DNA of 8,207 nucleotides, taken from CAYPZU01 sp964415395 (GTDB lineage Bacteria; Chlamydiota; Chlamydiia; Chlamydiales; SM23-39). The position numbers and the translations under genes were made by a program. Where the stretch lies: assembly GCA_964415395.1 (NCBI GenBank), contig CAYPZU010000081.1, forward strand, positions 1 to 8,207. The letters run 5' to 3'. Under the pieces are notes generated by a model, which worked only from the letters and a program-made list of their open reading frames with translations, was not told the DNA's origin and searched no databases. Shown here in pieces: positions 1-6,579 of this stretch (the stretch's first letter is position 1; every line of letters starts with the position of its first letter).

Positions 1-619
1 TTTCGATCGAGACTGCCGGGGAGAGGAGTCCTTCGAAAGGCGTCCGGTCCATATTCATCTGGAAATAGCCGGGTTTATAGTGGACGAAGTGAGGGCAGTC
101 GCAGGAGAGGGCCCGTTCAGGGCGGATGATGCTTTTGATGTGGTGGTTTGCTCCAGTCGTTTCGGGGAGCTTTTGGCAGAGGGTTTCGATCAGGAGGCCA
201 TTTTCGGGGATCTGGACAGAGGAAGTCCCGTAGAGCTGCCAATTGACGCCGACGCCTCCGAAGGGTTCGAAATCGGAGAGGATGTGTTCAAGCGATTCGT
301 TTTGGGCCGGGAAGAGGAACTCGTCGGTATCGAGGAGGGCGAGCCACTTCGTTTTCCCTTGCGCCTTCCAGATCGCCCTTTCGTAGGCGAGGCATTGCAC
401 CTCATTCCACTCGATGATGTCTGAGTGGGTCAGCGGCCACGGAGTGAGTTCGACGATGTTCTTTTCGATGTAGGGTTGGAGCGTTTGGACGGAAGCGTCC
501 TGGCTTAAATTGTCGAAGAGATAGAAGCGGGAAACCCCCATCTCAAGATGGAATTCGATCCACTCTTTAAGATAGGGAGCTTCATTGCGGAAGATCCCTG
601 CGATCGCAAGGCCGTTCAT
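1..619 (-). CDS. GT92 (DUF23-like) family glycosyltransferase, 3' end cut by window edge
   Basis: The first 206 codons of a gene that runs off the left edge. The N-terminus reads as a GT-A glycosyltransferase of the GT92/DUF23 type. It has a beta-strand followed by FRNEAPYLKEWIEFHLEMGV (residues 10-29), then FYLFDN (32-37) and the metal-binding DTDEF (97-101), where the DxD is expected to bind the divalent cation and nucleotide sugar. A conserved-looking HHIKSIIRP (159-167) and HFVHY (177-181) follow. There is no signal peptide or membrane segment, so it is probably cytoplasmic. The ATG at 619-617 shares ATGA with the stop of the upstream TPR gene, and no strong Shine-Dalgarno precedes it, which suggests translational coupling in a two-gene operon. 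The family assignment rests on motifs seen here. The donor sugar and the acceptor cannot be read from sequence. Confidence 0.85.
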   Translation of the reverse strand, partial: MNGLAIAGIFRNEAPYLKEWIEFHLEMGVSRFYLFDNLSQDASVQTLQPYIEKNIVELTPWPLTHSDIIEWNEVQCLAYERAIWKAQGKTKWLALLDTDEFLFPAQNESLEHILSDFEPFGGVGVNWQLYGTSSVQIPENGLLIETLCQKLPETTGANHHIKSIIRPERALSCDCPHFVHYKPGYFQMNMDRTPFEGLLSPAVSIE

Positions 620-2691
620 TCTTCGCGGGTTTGCTGGAGTTTCGCTTCCAGGTCGGCAACGAACCGGCCGAACGCATGGGTGTCCCGGAGATTGTCGAGC
701 CATTCGTCTTCAAGGAGATCTTCGATGAAGGGAAGGGCGCGGGCGGTGAGCGCTTTGCGGATCAGGTCCATCGATTCGTCGGTCCGGCCGAGGATCGAGT
801 AGAGGCACGCGAGGTTGTAGTAGGCTCCTTCGCTTCCCAGATGGCCGGCCCTGCTGATCTTCTGCTCGGCGTCCATATAGAGCTGGCTGCGGAAATCGGG
901 ATCGAGGGTTTGGTTGGCGAGATGGATGATGCAGAGGCCCCAGTCGAGCCAGATCTGGTCGTTTTCTTCGTCCTGGCGCGCGGCGAGGCGGAAGTAGTGG
1001 ATCGACCGCTTGTAGTACTCGGTTTCGAGGGAGATGTGGCCGAGCTGGAGATAGCTGAGGGCGATCCGGTGGTGGATGTTTGGGAAATCGGGATCGATGA
1101 GGAGGATGTGGGAGAAGATCTCGATGGCCCGGATGAAGTGCTTCTGCTCTTCGTGGAAGTCGCCGCACCATTCGAGGGCGCAGGCGTATTCGAATAGCCA
1201 CTCCGGATGGTGGAGGATCGACTCTTTGTGGCTCTGGAGGAGCGATTCGAAGAGATAGAGCGACTGCTCGAGCGAAGAGAGCTCGTCGATCTGCTCGCTG
1301 TAATGGAGGAGGGCGCAGGCGGCGTCGAACGTGAGCGAGGGGCACGCCGGTTTCAGATCCATCGCTTTCGCATAGAATCTGCAGGCGCGCTCGATCAGGT
1401 CGCGGTCGTCGGTTAAATCGGCGTAGAGCTTGTGGGTATGGGCCAGAGCGTGCCAGAGTTCGGCGTCGGTTCGGTCGATGGAGAGGCCGTACTGGAGCTT
1501 CTCGATCGCCATCTCGAAATATTCGGGGTCTTCATAGTATCGGCCGAACGCGAGGAGGCAGACGCCGTAGGCGTGCCAAAGATCGGGATCGTCGGGGAAC
1601 TGGTCGGTCGCCTTGAGGATTTTGTGTTCGGCTTCGATCAGAAGGTCGAGGCGCGAGGTGGAGGCTCCCAGCAGCGAGAGCGATTCGACCCACTGGCCGA
1701 TGATGAGCGGGTTTTTCGGGTCGATATTCCAGCCCCGGGCGCACTTTTCAATGCTGAGGCGGAGGAGTTTCGCATCGTTATTGATTTTTCCGGCTTCTCC
1801 GAGGAGCTGGCCCCAGCCGAGCCATGCTTCGGGGTCGAGGGGCGCCATTTTGGCGGCGGCCGAATAGGCGTCGGAGGCTTTGGACACATACCGCTCGTCG
1901 AGCGTGTTGATGTAGAGCTGGGAGTAGCCCTCGGCGAGCGACATCCACCCGTCGAAATAGTGGGGAGCGGCCTGGATGGCCCGCTGCAGGTATTCGATCG
2001 ACTGGAAATAGAGGCGCGGATCGTTGATCAGAAGCCCCATTTCAAGATACGCCTTGCCGCAGTCGTTCCAGAATTCGGGGATCGGGTTTTCCTGGAAGCT
2101 CTTCGAGGTTTGGAACGATTCGATGGCCAGGCGGACGTCGAGCGCCTCTCCCGAGTGCTGGGCGATCTCCGACCAGACGATTCCGTAGTCCCAATGGAGT
2201 TCGGCCAACGCTTCGCGGGGCTGATCGGCTGCCAGGTCGAGCGCTTTCTGGTACTTGTCCTTGGCTTCCAGCAGGTAGTGGTGTTCGTCGTGGAACCGGC
2301 CAAGCTGCAGCAGGACGTTGCCCCAGGCGACCCAGGCGTCGAAAAAATGGGGATCGAGCTGGGTGGCGATCTTAAAATTTTTCCCCGCAAGGAGGAGATA
2401 TTTTTCTTTCCCCTCTTCCGAGCCGTATTCGAAGAAGGCGAGTCCCTGCCGGTACCAGACCCGGGGGTTTCCCGAGTCGAGATTCGAGGCGTGCTCGAAG
2501 CAGGAGAGGGCTCTCAGGTTTCCCTGGAGCAGCGACAGCTCCCCGTCGGCCAGGTAGCGGAGCGACAATTCTTTTTTTTGCTCAGCGGACAGGTGCTCGG
2601 GCTTGTACTCCTCTGCTGGAAGAGAGGAAGTGACTTTCCGTGGGAAGAATCGGGTAAAAATCCGGCGAAAGAGGTGCGCTTCCAAGGGCAT
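616..2691 (-). CDS. Large TPR superhelix protein (691 aa)
   Basis: Made almost entirely of tetratricopeptide-like helical hairpins, so most likely a protein-protein interaction scaffold. I count about 14 units. Each has an aromatic, usually Trp, at the start of helix A, at residues 79, 120, 167, 208, 249, 290, 334, 372, 413, 455, 498, 540 (His here), 581 and 624. The spacing is mostly 41-43 residues instead of the canonical 34. The typical unit is an acidic/Pro turn (D-P-x-D-P-E), W-x-x-W/Y-G, L-x-x-L-G, a D-x-x-Y/F insert, then A-x-x-x-Y/F-x-x-A. A basic N-terminal stretch (HLFRRIFTRFFPRK, 6-19) could be an amphipathic or weak export-like segment, but no clear signal peptide follows. No catalytic domain is visible. 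It starts at the only early ATG, 38 nt after a TATAAT, and lacks a good Shine-Dalgarno. Its stop overlaps the start of a GT92 glycosyltransferase, which points to joint function. Confidence 0.9.
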   Translation of the reverse strand: MPLEAHLFRRIFTRFFPRKVTSSLPAEEYKPEHLSAEQKKELSLRYLADGELSLLQGNLRALSCFEHASNLDSGNPRVWYRQGLAFFEYGSEEGKEKYLLLAGKNFKIATQLDPHFFDAWVAWGNVLLQLGRFHDEHHYLLEAKDKYQKALDLAADQPREALAELHWDYGIVWSEIAQHSGEALDVRLAIESFQTSKSFQENPIPEFWNDCGKAYLEMGLLINDPRLYFQSIEYLQRAIQAAPHYFDGWMSLAEGYSQLYINTLDERYVSKASDAYSAAAKMAPLDPEAWLGWGQLLGEAGKINNDAKLLRLSIEKCARGWNIDPKNPLIIGQWVESLSLLGASTSRLDLLIEAEHKILKATDQFPDDPDLWHAYGVCLLAFGRYYEDPEYFEMAIEKLQYGLSIDRTDAELWHALAHTHKLYADLTDDRDLIERACRFYAKAMDLKPACPSLTFDAACALLHYSEQIDELSSLEQSLYLFESLLQSHKESILHHPEWLFEYACALEWCGDFHEEQKHFIRAIEIFSHILLIDPDFPNIHHRIALSYLQLGHISLETEYYKRSIHYFRLAARQDEENDQIWLDWGLCIIHLANQTLDPDFRSQLYMDAEQKISRAGHLGSEGAYYNLACLYSILGRTDESMDLIRKALTARALPFIEDLLEDEWLDNLRDTHAFGRFVADLEAKLQQTREE

Positions 2692-2729
2692 CGTTTGCGT
2701 CCGCGTTTTCGGTTTGGCGAAAGGAGCGG

Positions 2730-2758
2730 ATTATAGATAAGCCCATTTTTTTTGGACA
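2730..2758 (-). promoter_or_regulatory. Probable sigma70-type promoter for the TPR-glycosyltransferase unit
   Basis: On the minus strand a perfect TATAAT lies at 2735-2730. With a 17-nt spacer containing an A-tract, the -35 position (2758-2753) reads TGTCCA, only 3/6 to TTGACA. The predicted start near 2723 would leave a leader of about 32 nt to the ATG at 2691. That leader would begin almost at a small inverted repeat (CGAAA/TTTCG arms, 2707-2711 and 2718-2722, 6-nt loop). The good -10, the 115-nt gap behind menE and the change of function across it support a separate promoter. The poor -35 keeps confidence moderate. Confidence 0.45.
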
Positions 2759-2806
2759 GATGTGTTCCGATCCGATTGGAAGTTAGAAAGTTGAATCAAT
2801 GAAAAA

Positions 2807-4012
2807 TCAATTCGTCAAATTATTGTTACGAATCAGTTCAAAAATTTGCTTACGATCTGTTTTGAGGCCGATTTTTGGTATTTCATCGAGAGCAAAAAGA
2901 GAAACGGGAATCTTGTATTTCGGAAGTTTTTCTGCGAGCGCGCGCTGCAATTTTTCAAGATGGAACGACGGATCGTTCAACTTCACTGCTGCAGCGGGCC
3001 TCTTTCCGAATTCCGGATCATCGATTGGAACGACGACGGCCTCCGCAATTTCAGGAAGAGCGATCAGCTCCCGCTCGATCTCTTCGGGCTGGATATTTTC
3101 TCCTCCCGAGATGAACATCCAGTCCTTTCTTCCCGTTATTGCGAATCCTTCTTTTTCTCTTTTTCCAAGATCGCCTGTCGCGAACCATCCATCCTTTGTT
3201 GGCAGATTCAGTTTCCCATCTTCCCAGTAGCCCTGGAACAGACATTCTCCGCGGACAAGGATTTCACCGTCGGGAGCCAGCTTCATCTCTCTGCCGGGCA
3301 GAGGATGCCCAAGCGAGGCGAAGGGGAGCGCGCGCCGAGCGAGTACAAGAGAGCTCATTTCAGTAAGGCCGTACGTAGCATATACGGGAAGCGATTCAGG
3401 GAAATTTCCTACAGGCGCGCCGCCGAGGAGAAGGCAGCGGAGCTTACGGTAAACCGGCGTCGCGCGGTAGAGCTGCGTCGGAACGAAAGAGAGATGGGTG
3501 ATGTCAGGATGATCGCCGATGACGAGGGCGGCGCGCGCCATCAGGCAGCGGAAAAGTATCCCGATTCCTCCGACATGGAAGAGGGGGAGGCTTAAGAGCC
3601 ATCGATCTCCCGGTTTTAAATCGAGCGCTTGGGTAGCTCCTGCTGCGCTCGCCGTTAGATTGCGCATCGAGAGCGCCGCGATTTTCGGAGTTCCGGTTGA
3701 TCCCGAGGTAAAGAGAAGCAGTTGGGTCCCGCAGCGCCCTTTCAGTTTTTGAATCTGGTCTTCCCGCTGCACCTTTGGGATCCGCAGGTTGAGAGGGCAG
3801 AGAGCGGCCCCTTTTCTCCAGACGGCGAAGAAATAGGCGATCGCTTCGGCAGAAGGAGGCGCGAAGAAAGAGACGATCTCGCCCTCTTCCGCATTCATCT
3901 CGATCGCATCGGCGAGTTTGTCCAGTTCAGAAAAAGAGAGTTCTCCCTCCTTGCTGATTACAGCAATCTCATGGGGCGCATCCCGCGCCGCTTCCTTTAG
4001 TAGATCCGGCAT
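2807..4012 (-). CDS. menE: o-succinylbenzoate-CoA ligase MenE (401 aa)
   Basis: ATP-dependent acyl-CoA synthetase of the ANL superfamily that activates o-succinylbenzoate to OSB-CoA in menaquinone synthesis. Motifs in order: the P-loop-like FTSGSTGTPK (101-110), SLPLFHVGG (141-149), the SFVPTQL patch (175-181), YGLTEMSS (214-221), the hinge-side TGD (279-281), then GRKDWMFISGGENIQPEEIE (294-313). A C-terminal IPKIGLKTDRK (378-388) carries Lys384 as the probable adenylation lysine. The SLPLFHV, VPTQL and LPGRE segments are close to E. coli MenE. At 401 residues it is short, with a compressed N-terminal lobe. I chose the ATG at 4012 over a GTG at 4051 because the extra 13 residues look unlike the family. 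The start lies inside menC with a 16-nt overlap and no Shine-Dalgarno, so it is probably translated by coupling. It is the last gene of the men cluster. Confidence 0.93.
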   Translation of the reverse strand: MPDLLKEAARDAPHEIAVISKEGELSFSELDKLADAIEMNAEEGEIVSFFAPPSAEAIAYFFAVWRKGAALCPLNLRIPKVQREDQIQKLKGRCGTQLLLFTSGSTGTPKIAALSMRNLTASAAGATQALDLKPGDRWLLSLPLFHVGGIGILFRCLMARAALVIGDHPDITHLSFVPTQLYRATPVYRKLRCLLLGGAPVGNFPESLPVYATYGLTEMSSLVLARRALPFASLGHPLPGREMKLAPDGEILVRGECLFQGYWEDGKLNLPTKDGWFATGDLGKREKEGFAITGRKDWMFISGGENIQPEEIERELIALPEIAEAVVVPIDDPEFGKRPAAAVKLNDPSFHLEKLQRALAEKLPKYKIPVSLFALDEIPKIGLKTDRKQIFELIRNNNLTN

Positions 4013-4791
4013 AATTTGGTTTTGTCGACTGGAATTTCCGATCCTTCCCACGTTAGATAGCCATTTTCCCGTTTCAGCGGAGGGGAGAGCAGATCGTCTT
4101 CAAACGTGTCGAGTCCCTGGGGGAGGTTATTTTGCGAAAGGCGGGCGATCTGGAGAATGCCAAGGCTCGTTTCAAAAGAAGAGGAAAGAACGATCGGCAG
4201 ATCAAGCTTCGGAACGCCTCCCATCAGCATCGGTTTCACGATCGCCGCTTTCACTGTCGGGATTTGTTTATAAGAGCCGTCGCGGAGCGATTCGTCTGCG
4301 GCAATGGGAAAACCTGTCCGCCTCGAAAATTCCGCGAGCTCCGACGCAACCGGTTCTTCGAGATAATCAAAATCGTCCGGGTTGAAATGACTCGCAAACG
4401 CCAACGCCTGCTCCAAACTCCACGCCCGGTTGCAGTCGAGGCGGAGCCGAAACTGATCTTTGAGCGCGCGCGCTTGCGCGACTGCCTGTTCTAAAGTCGA
4501 ATCTTTCAATTTCAGCTTCAGCGTCGAAAATCCCGGCCTGGGCGTATTCAGGGCGCAAAGGGGGATGCGGAGCGGCTTTAGGGAAAAGGGCTGCAGCGCG
4601 CAGGAGAGCCCGAACCGGACGGAAGGGAGCGTCGGCTTTTTGCCGCTTTGGAGCCACGCGAGAATTTCGGCGCGAGCCTCTTCGAGCGTCTCGGAGCTAA
4701 AGCCGGGGAGAGGCGCGATCTCGCCCCAGCCGAGATCGGATTCCAAAATGAGCCCTTCTCTTTTGAACCGGTAGGAATAGAGCCGGAACAT
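3997..4791 (-). CDS. menC: o-succinylbenzoate synthase MenC (264 aa)
   Basis: Enolase-superfamily dehydratase converting SHCHC to o-succinylbenzoate. The N-terminal cap keeps the E. coli-like signature GWGEIAPLPGFSSETLEEA (21-39) and PSVRFGLSCAL (56-66). In the barrel, the KxK catalytic region is LKLKLK (91-96). The metal ligands are Asp119 (LRLDCNRAW), Glu145 (YLEEP) and Asp166 (AADES). The opposing catalytic lysine is Lys186 (IVKP). SSSFETSLG (203-211) and QGLDTFED (225-232) match the end of the barrel. All expected active-site residues are therefore present, although the protein is shorter than the roughly 320 residues of E. coli MenC, mostly through short loops. The ATG follows the menA stop with no gap (TAG then ATG). 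Its 3' end overlaps menE by 16 nt. Confidence 0.93.
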   Translation of the reverse strand: MFRLYSYRFKREGLILESDLGWGEIAPLPGFSSETLEEARAEILAWLQSGKKPTLPSVRFGLSCALQPFSLKPLRIPLCALNTPRPGFSTLKLKLKDSTLEQAVAQARALKDQFRLRLDCNRAWSLEQALAFASHFNPDDFDYLEEPVASELAEFSRRTGFPIAADESLRDGSYKQIPTVKAAIVKPMLMGGVPKLDLPIVLSSSFETSLGILQIARLSQNNLPQGLDTFEDDLLSPPLKRENGYLTWEGSEIPVDKTKLCRIY

Positions 4792-5697
4792 CTAGACGGT
4801 CCAGCAAAACAGGATCGTATAGACGAGGAGCAGAAGGGAACTGTTTTGCAAAAGAGGCATCGCCTCGAGCGGCGTCTTGAATTCGAACGCTCTCTTCATC
4901 GAGGGGATCGCCGCGAAAAAGAGGAGCGACGCAGACGCGAGATTGAGCGGGAAGCCGTAGAAATAGATGAGCGCCAAAGGAACTAAAGAGGCGGCGGCAA
5001 GCGATCCTGTGTATTCCCAGGCGCCAAAAACTCTTCCGAACCGGACGGCGAGCGTTCTCTTGTTTGCGGCGCGGTCGGAAATCTCGTCGCGCAAATTGTT
5101 CGCGATCAGAATCGAGCAGGAGATCAGTCCTGGAGCCAGGCTTGCAACAATAGCCTCGGCGCTGACCGACATCGTCTGGAGGAAGTAGGCGCCGCAGACG
5201 GCGACGGGTCCGAAGAACACAAAGACAAGCGTTTCGCCAAGACCCAGATAGCCGAGGGGTCTCGGCCCGCCCGTATAGAGAATGCCGAAGAGGACGCAAA
5301 GGGCGGCTGCCGGCAGGCTCCAAAGCCCCGCACGGATCATCAGCGGGATGGCTAATCCGACCGCGGCGCCGAACGCGGCTGCCGCAGCCAGAAGCATCGA
5401 GGAGGGAGAGACCCAGCCTTGCTGCACCGCCCGCTTCGGACCGATCCGATTCTGCGTGTCGGCCCCTTTCAGAAAATCGAAGTAGTCGTTGGCGTAGTTC
5501 GTCCCGATCTGGATGAACAAAGAGAAGCCGAGAGTCAGAGCAAAGATCGTCCAATCGATCGCGGGCGCCATCCAGGCTCCGACCCAGACCGGGCACAGGC
5601 TTGCAGGCCACGTTCTCGGCCGCGACGCGAGGAAATAGGCTTTAAGGGCGCTTGGGGAAGCGCTGGAAGTTGGGTTTGCGCTTTTCGATGAAGGCAT
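4792..5697 (-). CDS. menA: 1,4-dihydroxy-2-naphthoate polyprenyltransferase MenA (301 aa)
   Basis: Integral membrane UbiA-superfamily enzyme that attaches the polyprenyl tail to DHNA and releases CO2, giving demethylmenaquinone. The first Asp-rich motif is NYANDYFDFLKGAD (67-80), followed by NRIGPKRAVQQG (83-94), which is characteristic of MenA. The second is NNLRDEISDRAANKRTLAVR (200-219). Several hydrophobic segments (about 50-66, 101-120, 126-142, 153-175, 186-199, 230-248, 252-265, 285-301) suit the family's eight or nine membrane helices. The N-terminal 18 residues are Ser/Ala-rich and are encoded inside the 3' end of menB. The ATG at 5697 is favoured by a strong AGGAGG six bases upstream and by the lack of any later start before the conserved SRPRTWPAS (25-33). 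Length is normal for MenA. Confidence 0.95.
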   Translation of the reverse strand: MPSSKSANPTSSASPSALKAYFLASRPRTWPASLCPVWVGAWMAPAIDWTIFALTLGFSLFIQIGTNYANDYFDFLKGADTQNRIGPKRAVQQGWVSPSSMLLAAAAAFGAAVGLAIPLMIRAGLWSLPAAALCVLFGILYTGGPRPLGYLGLGETLVFVFFGPVAVCGAYFLQTMSVSAEAIVASLAPGLISCSILIANNLRDEISDRAANKRTLAVRFGRVFGAWEYTGSLAAASLVPLALIYFYGFPLNLASASLLFFAAIPSMKRAFEFKTPLEAMPLLQNSSLLLLVYTILFCWTV

Positions 5698-6481
5698 TTC
5701 GTCCCTCCTGTCCTTCTTCCGTCATATAATAGAGCATCGTGGCGTTGCCCGCCAGTTCCTGCAGTCCTGCCTGTCCGTCGCAGTCGGCGTTCAGCGCCGA
5801 TTTCAGGCATCTGAGCGCAATCGGCGAGAGCTGGAGCATCTCTTTGCACCACTGAACCGTGGTCGATTCGAGTTCTTCATAGGGGACGACTGCATTGACC
5901 AGCCCCATTTCGAGCGCCTGCTGCGCGTTGTACTGGCGGCAGAGGAACCAGATCTCGCGCGCTTTTTTCTGCCCTACGATTCTCGAAAGATAACTCGCTC
6001 CGAAACCGCCGTCGAAGGAACCGACGCGGGGGCCGACCTGGCCGAAAATCGCATTGTCGGCGGCGATCGTCAAGTCGCACACGACATGCAGCACGTGGCC
6101 GCCGCCGATCGCGTAGCCTGCCACCATTGCCACGACGGGTTTTGGGCAATTCCTGATATTTCTCTGGAAATCGAGCACGTTCAGCCGGTGGACGCCCTCG
6201 AGATCGGCATAGCCTGCGTCGCCTCTGATTCGTTGATCTCCGCCGGAGCAGAACGCCTGCTTTCCTTCGCCGGTTAGAATCACTGCGCCCACTTCGGGAT
6301 CGTTTCGCGCATCGTCGAGCGCGCGGATCATTTCATCGACAGTCAGCGGGCGGAACGCGTTGCGCACCTCGGGCCGGTTGATGGTGATTTTCGCGATCCC
6401 TTCGGACTTTTCGTACTTGATGTCGCTGAATGTTCCGCAGGAGATCCATTCGGTCTTGATTTTTTGCAATGCGATCGTCAT
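5642..6481 (-). CDS. menB: 1,4-dihydroxy-2-naphthoyl-CoA synthase MenB (279 aa)
   Basis: Crotonase-superfamily enzyme that cyclises OSB-CoA to DHNA-CoA by an intramolecular Claisen-type condensation. Very close to E. coli MenB along its whole length. Landmarks are INRPEVRNAFRPLTVDEM (34-51), the oxyanion-hole region AFCSGGDQR (76-84), GYAIGGGHVLH (122-132), FGQVGPRVGSFDGG (146-159) with Ser155 and Asp157, and REIWFLCRQY (175-184). The C-terminal block is MTEEGQEGRNAF (253-264). Gln148, Gly150 and Trp178 match the bicarbonate-binding residues of the type I, bicarbonate-dependent enzymes. I chose the ATG at 6481, preceded by a weak AAGG. A TTG at 6535 in the same frame would add 18 residues unlike any homologue. 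It is first in the men cluster, and its last 56 nt also encode the start of menA. Confidence 0.96.
   Translation of the reverse strand: MTIALQKIKTEWISCGTFSDIKYEKSEGIAKITINRPEVRNAFRPLTVDEMIRALDDARNDPEVGAVILTGEGKQAFCSGGDQRIRGDAGYADLEGVHRLNVLDFQRNIRNCPKPVVAMVAGYAIGGGHVLHVVCDLTIAADNAIFGQVGPRVGSFDGGFGASYLSRIVGQKKAREIWFLCRQYNAQQALEMGLVNAVVPYEELESTTVQWCKEMLQLSPIALRCLKSALNADCDGQAGLQELAGNATMLYYMTEEGQEGRNAFIEKRKPNFQRFPKRP
5704..5709 (-). promoter_or_regulatory. Ribosome binding site of menA inside menB
   Basis: On the minus strand AGGAGG lies six bases before the menA ATG at 5697. It is the strongest Shine-Dalgarno in the window and fixes the menA start. It falls within codons for the conserved MenB segment GQEGRNAF, so it serves both as coding sequence and as translation signal. 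Confidence 0.75.
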
Positions 6482-6501
6482 GGCTTGCCTTGAATTGATG
6501 C

Positions 6502-6554
6502 AAAAGAGTCTGGTGGATGGGACTCCTTTTTTCAAGGTTTTTTTGCAAAAAAGG
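6502..6554 (-). promoter_or_regulatory. menB leader with overlapping inverted repeats
   Basis: Gap between the upstream gene and menB, rich in A- and T-tracts. In plus coordinates: AAAAGAGTC at 6502-6510 pairs with GACTC-C-TTTT at 6521-6530 (one bulged base, 10-nt loop). CCTTTTTT at 6525-6532 pairs perfectly with AAAAAAGG at 6547-6554. CCTT/AAGG at 6525-6528/6534-6537 is a small alternative. TTTTTTGCAAAAAA at 6539-6552 is a perfect 14-nt palindrome. Several of these share bases and exclude each other. They could form a weak terminator, an attenuator-like switch or a protein site for the men cluster. I cannot tell which, and no convincing -35/-10 pair is visible here. Confidence 0.35.
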
Positions 6555-6561
6555 GGCGCCT

Positions 6562-6579
6562 AAAAATCAGCCGATTTTT
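6562..6579 (-). terminator. Weak AU-rich hairpin at the end of the upstream gene
   Basis: Immediately at the stop codon of the 6579 gene the minus strand forms AAAAATC-GGCT-GATTTTT, a 7-bp stem with one G-C pair and a 4-nt loop. The 3' arm itself supplies the U run. The position is right for an intrinsic terminator, but the stem is weak, so readthrough into menB is quite possible. Confidence 0.35.

Noticed and set aside
80..424. Plus-strand open frame of 114 codons at the left end
   Set aside because: Mirror of the minus-strand GT92 frame, which carries recognisable motifs throughout.
1432..2736. A 434-codon open frame on the plus strand opposite the TPR gene
   Set aside because: It is antisense to a clear TPR coding sequence. 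Its translation is Gly/Val/Glu-rich without domain motifs, which is typical of the mirror frame of GC-rich codons.
2741..2806. Intrinsic terminator after menE
   Set aside because: The only T-tract of note (2745-2752) is on the plus strand. The minus strand shows no stable stem followed by U residues, and the best inverted repeat (2766-2780) has a mismatch in the minus-strand transcript.
4013..4051. GTG at 4051 as the menE start
   Set aside because: It would add 13 residues unlike the family and overlap menC by 55 nt. The ATG at 4012 fits better, although neither has a Shine-Dalgarno.
6482..6535. TTG at 6535 as the menB start
   Set aside because: The extra 18 residues match no MenB N-terminus known to me and run through inverted repeats. 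The ATG at 6481 gives the normal length.
6505..6535. Promoter for menB using TTGAAA at 6535-6530
   Set aside because: At 17-19 nt spacing the -10 position gives AGACTC/GACTCT, a poor match, so no promoter is called.
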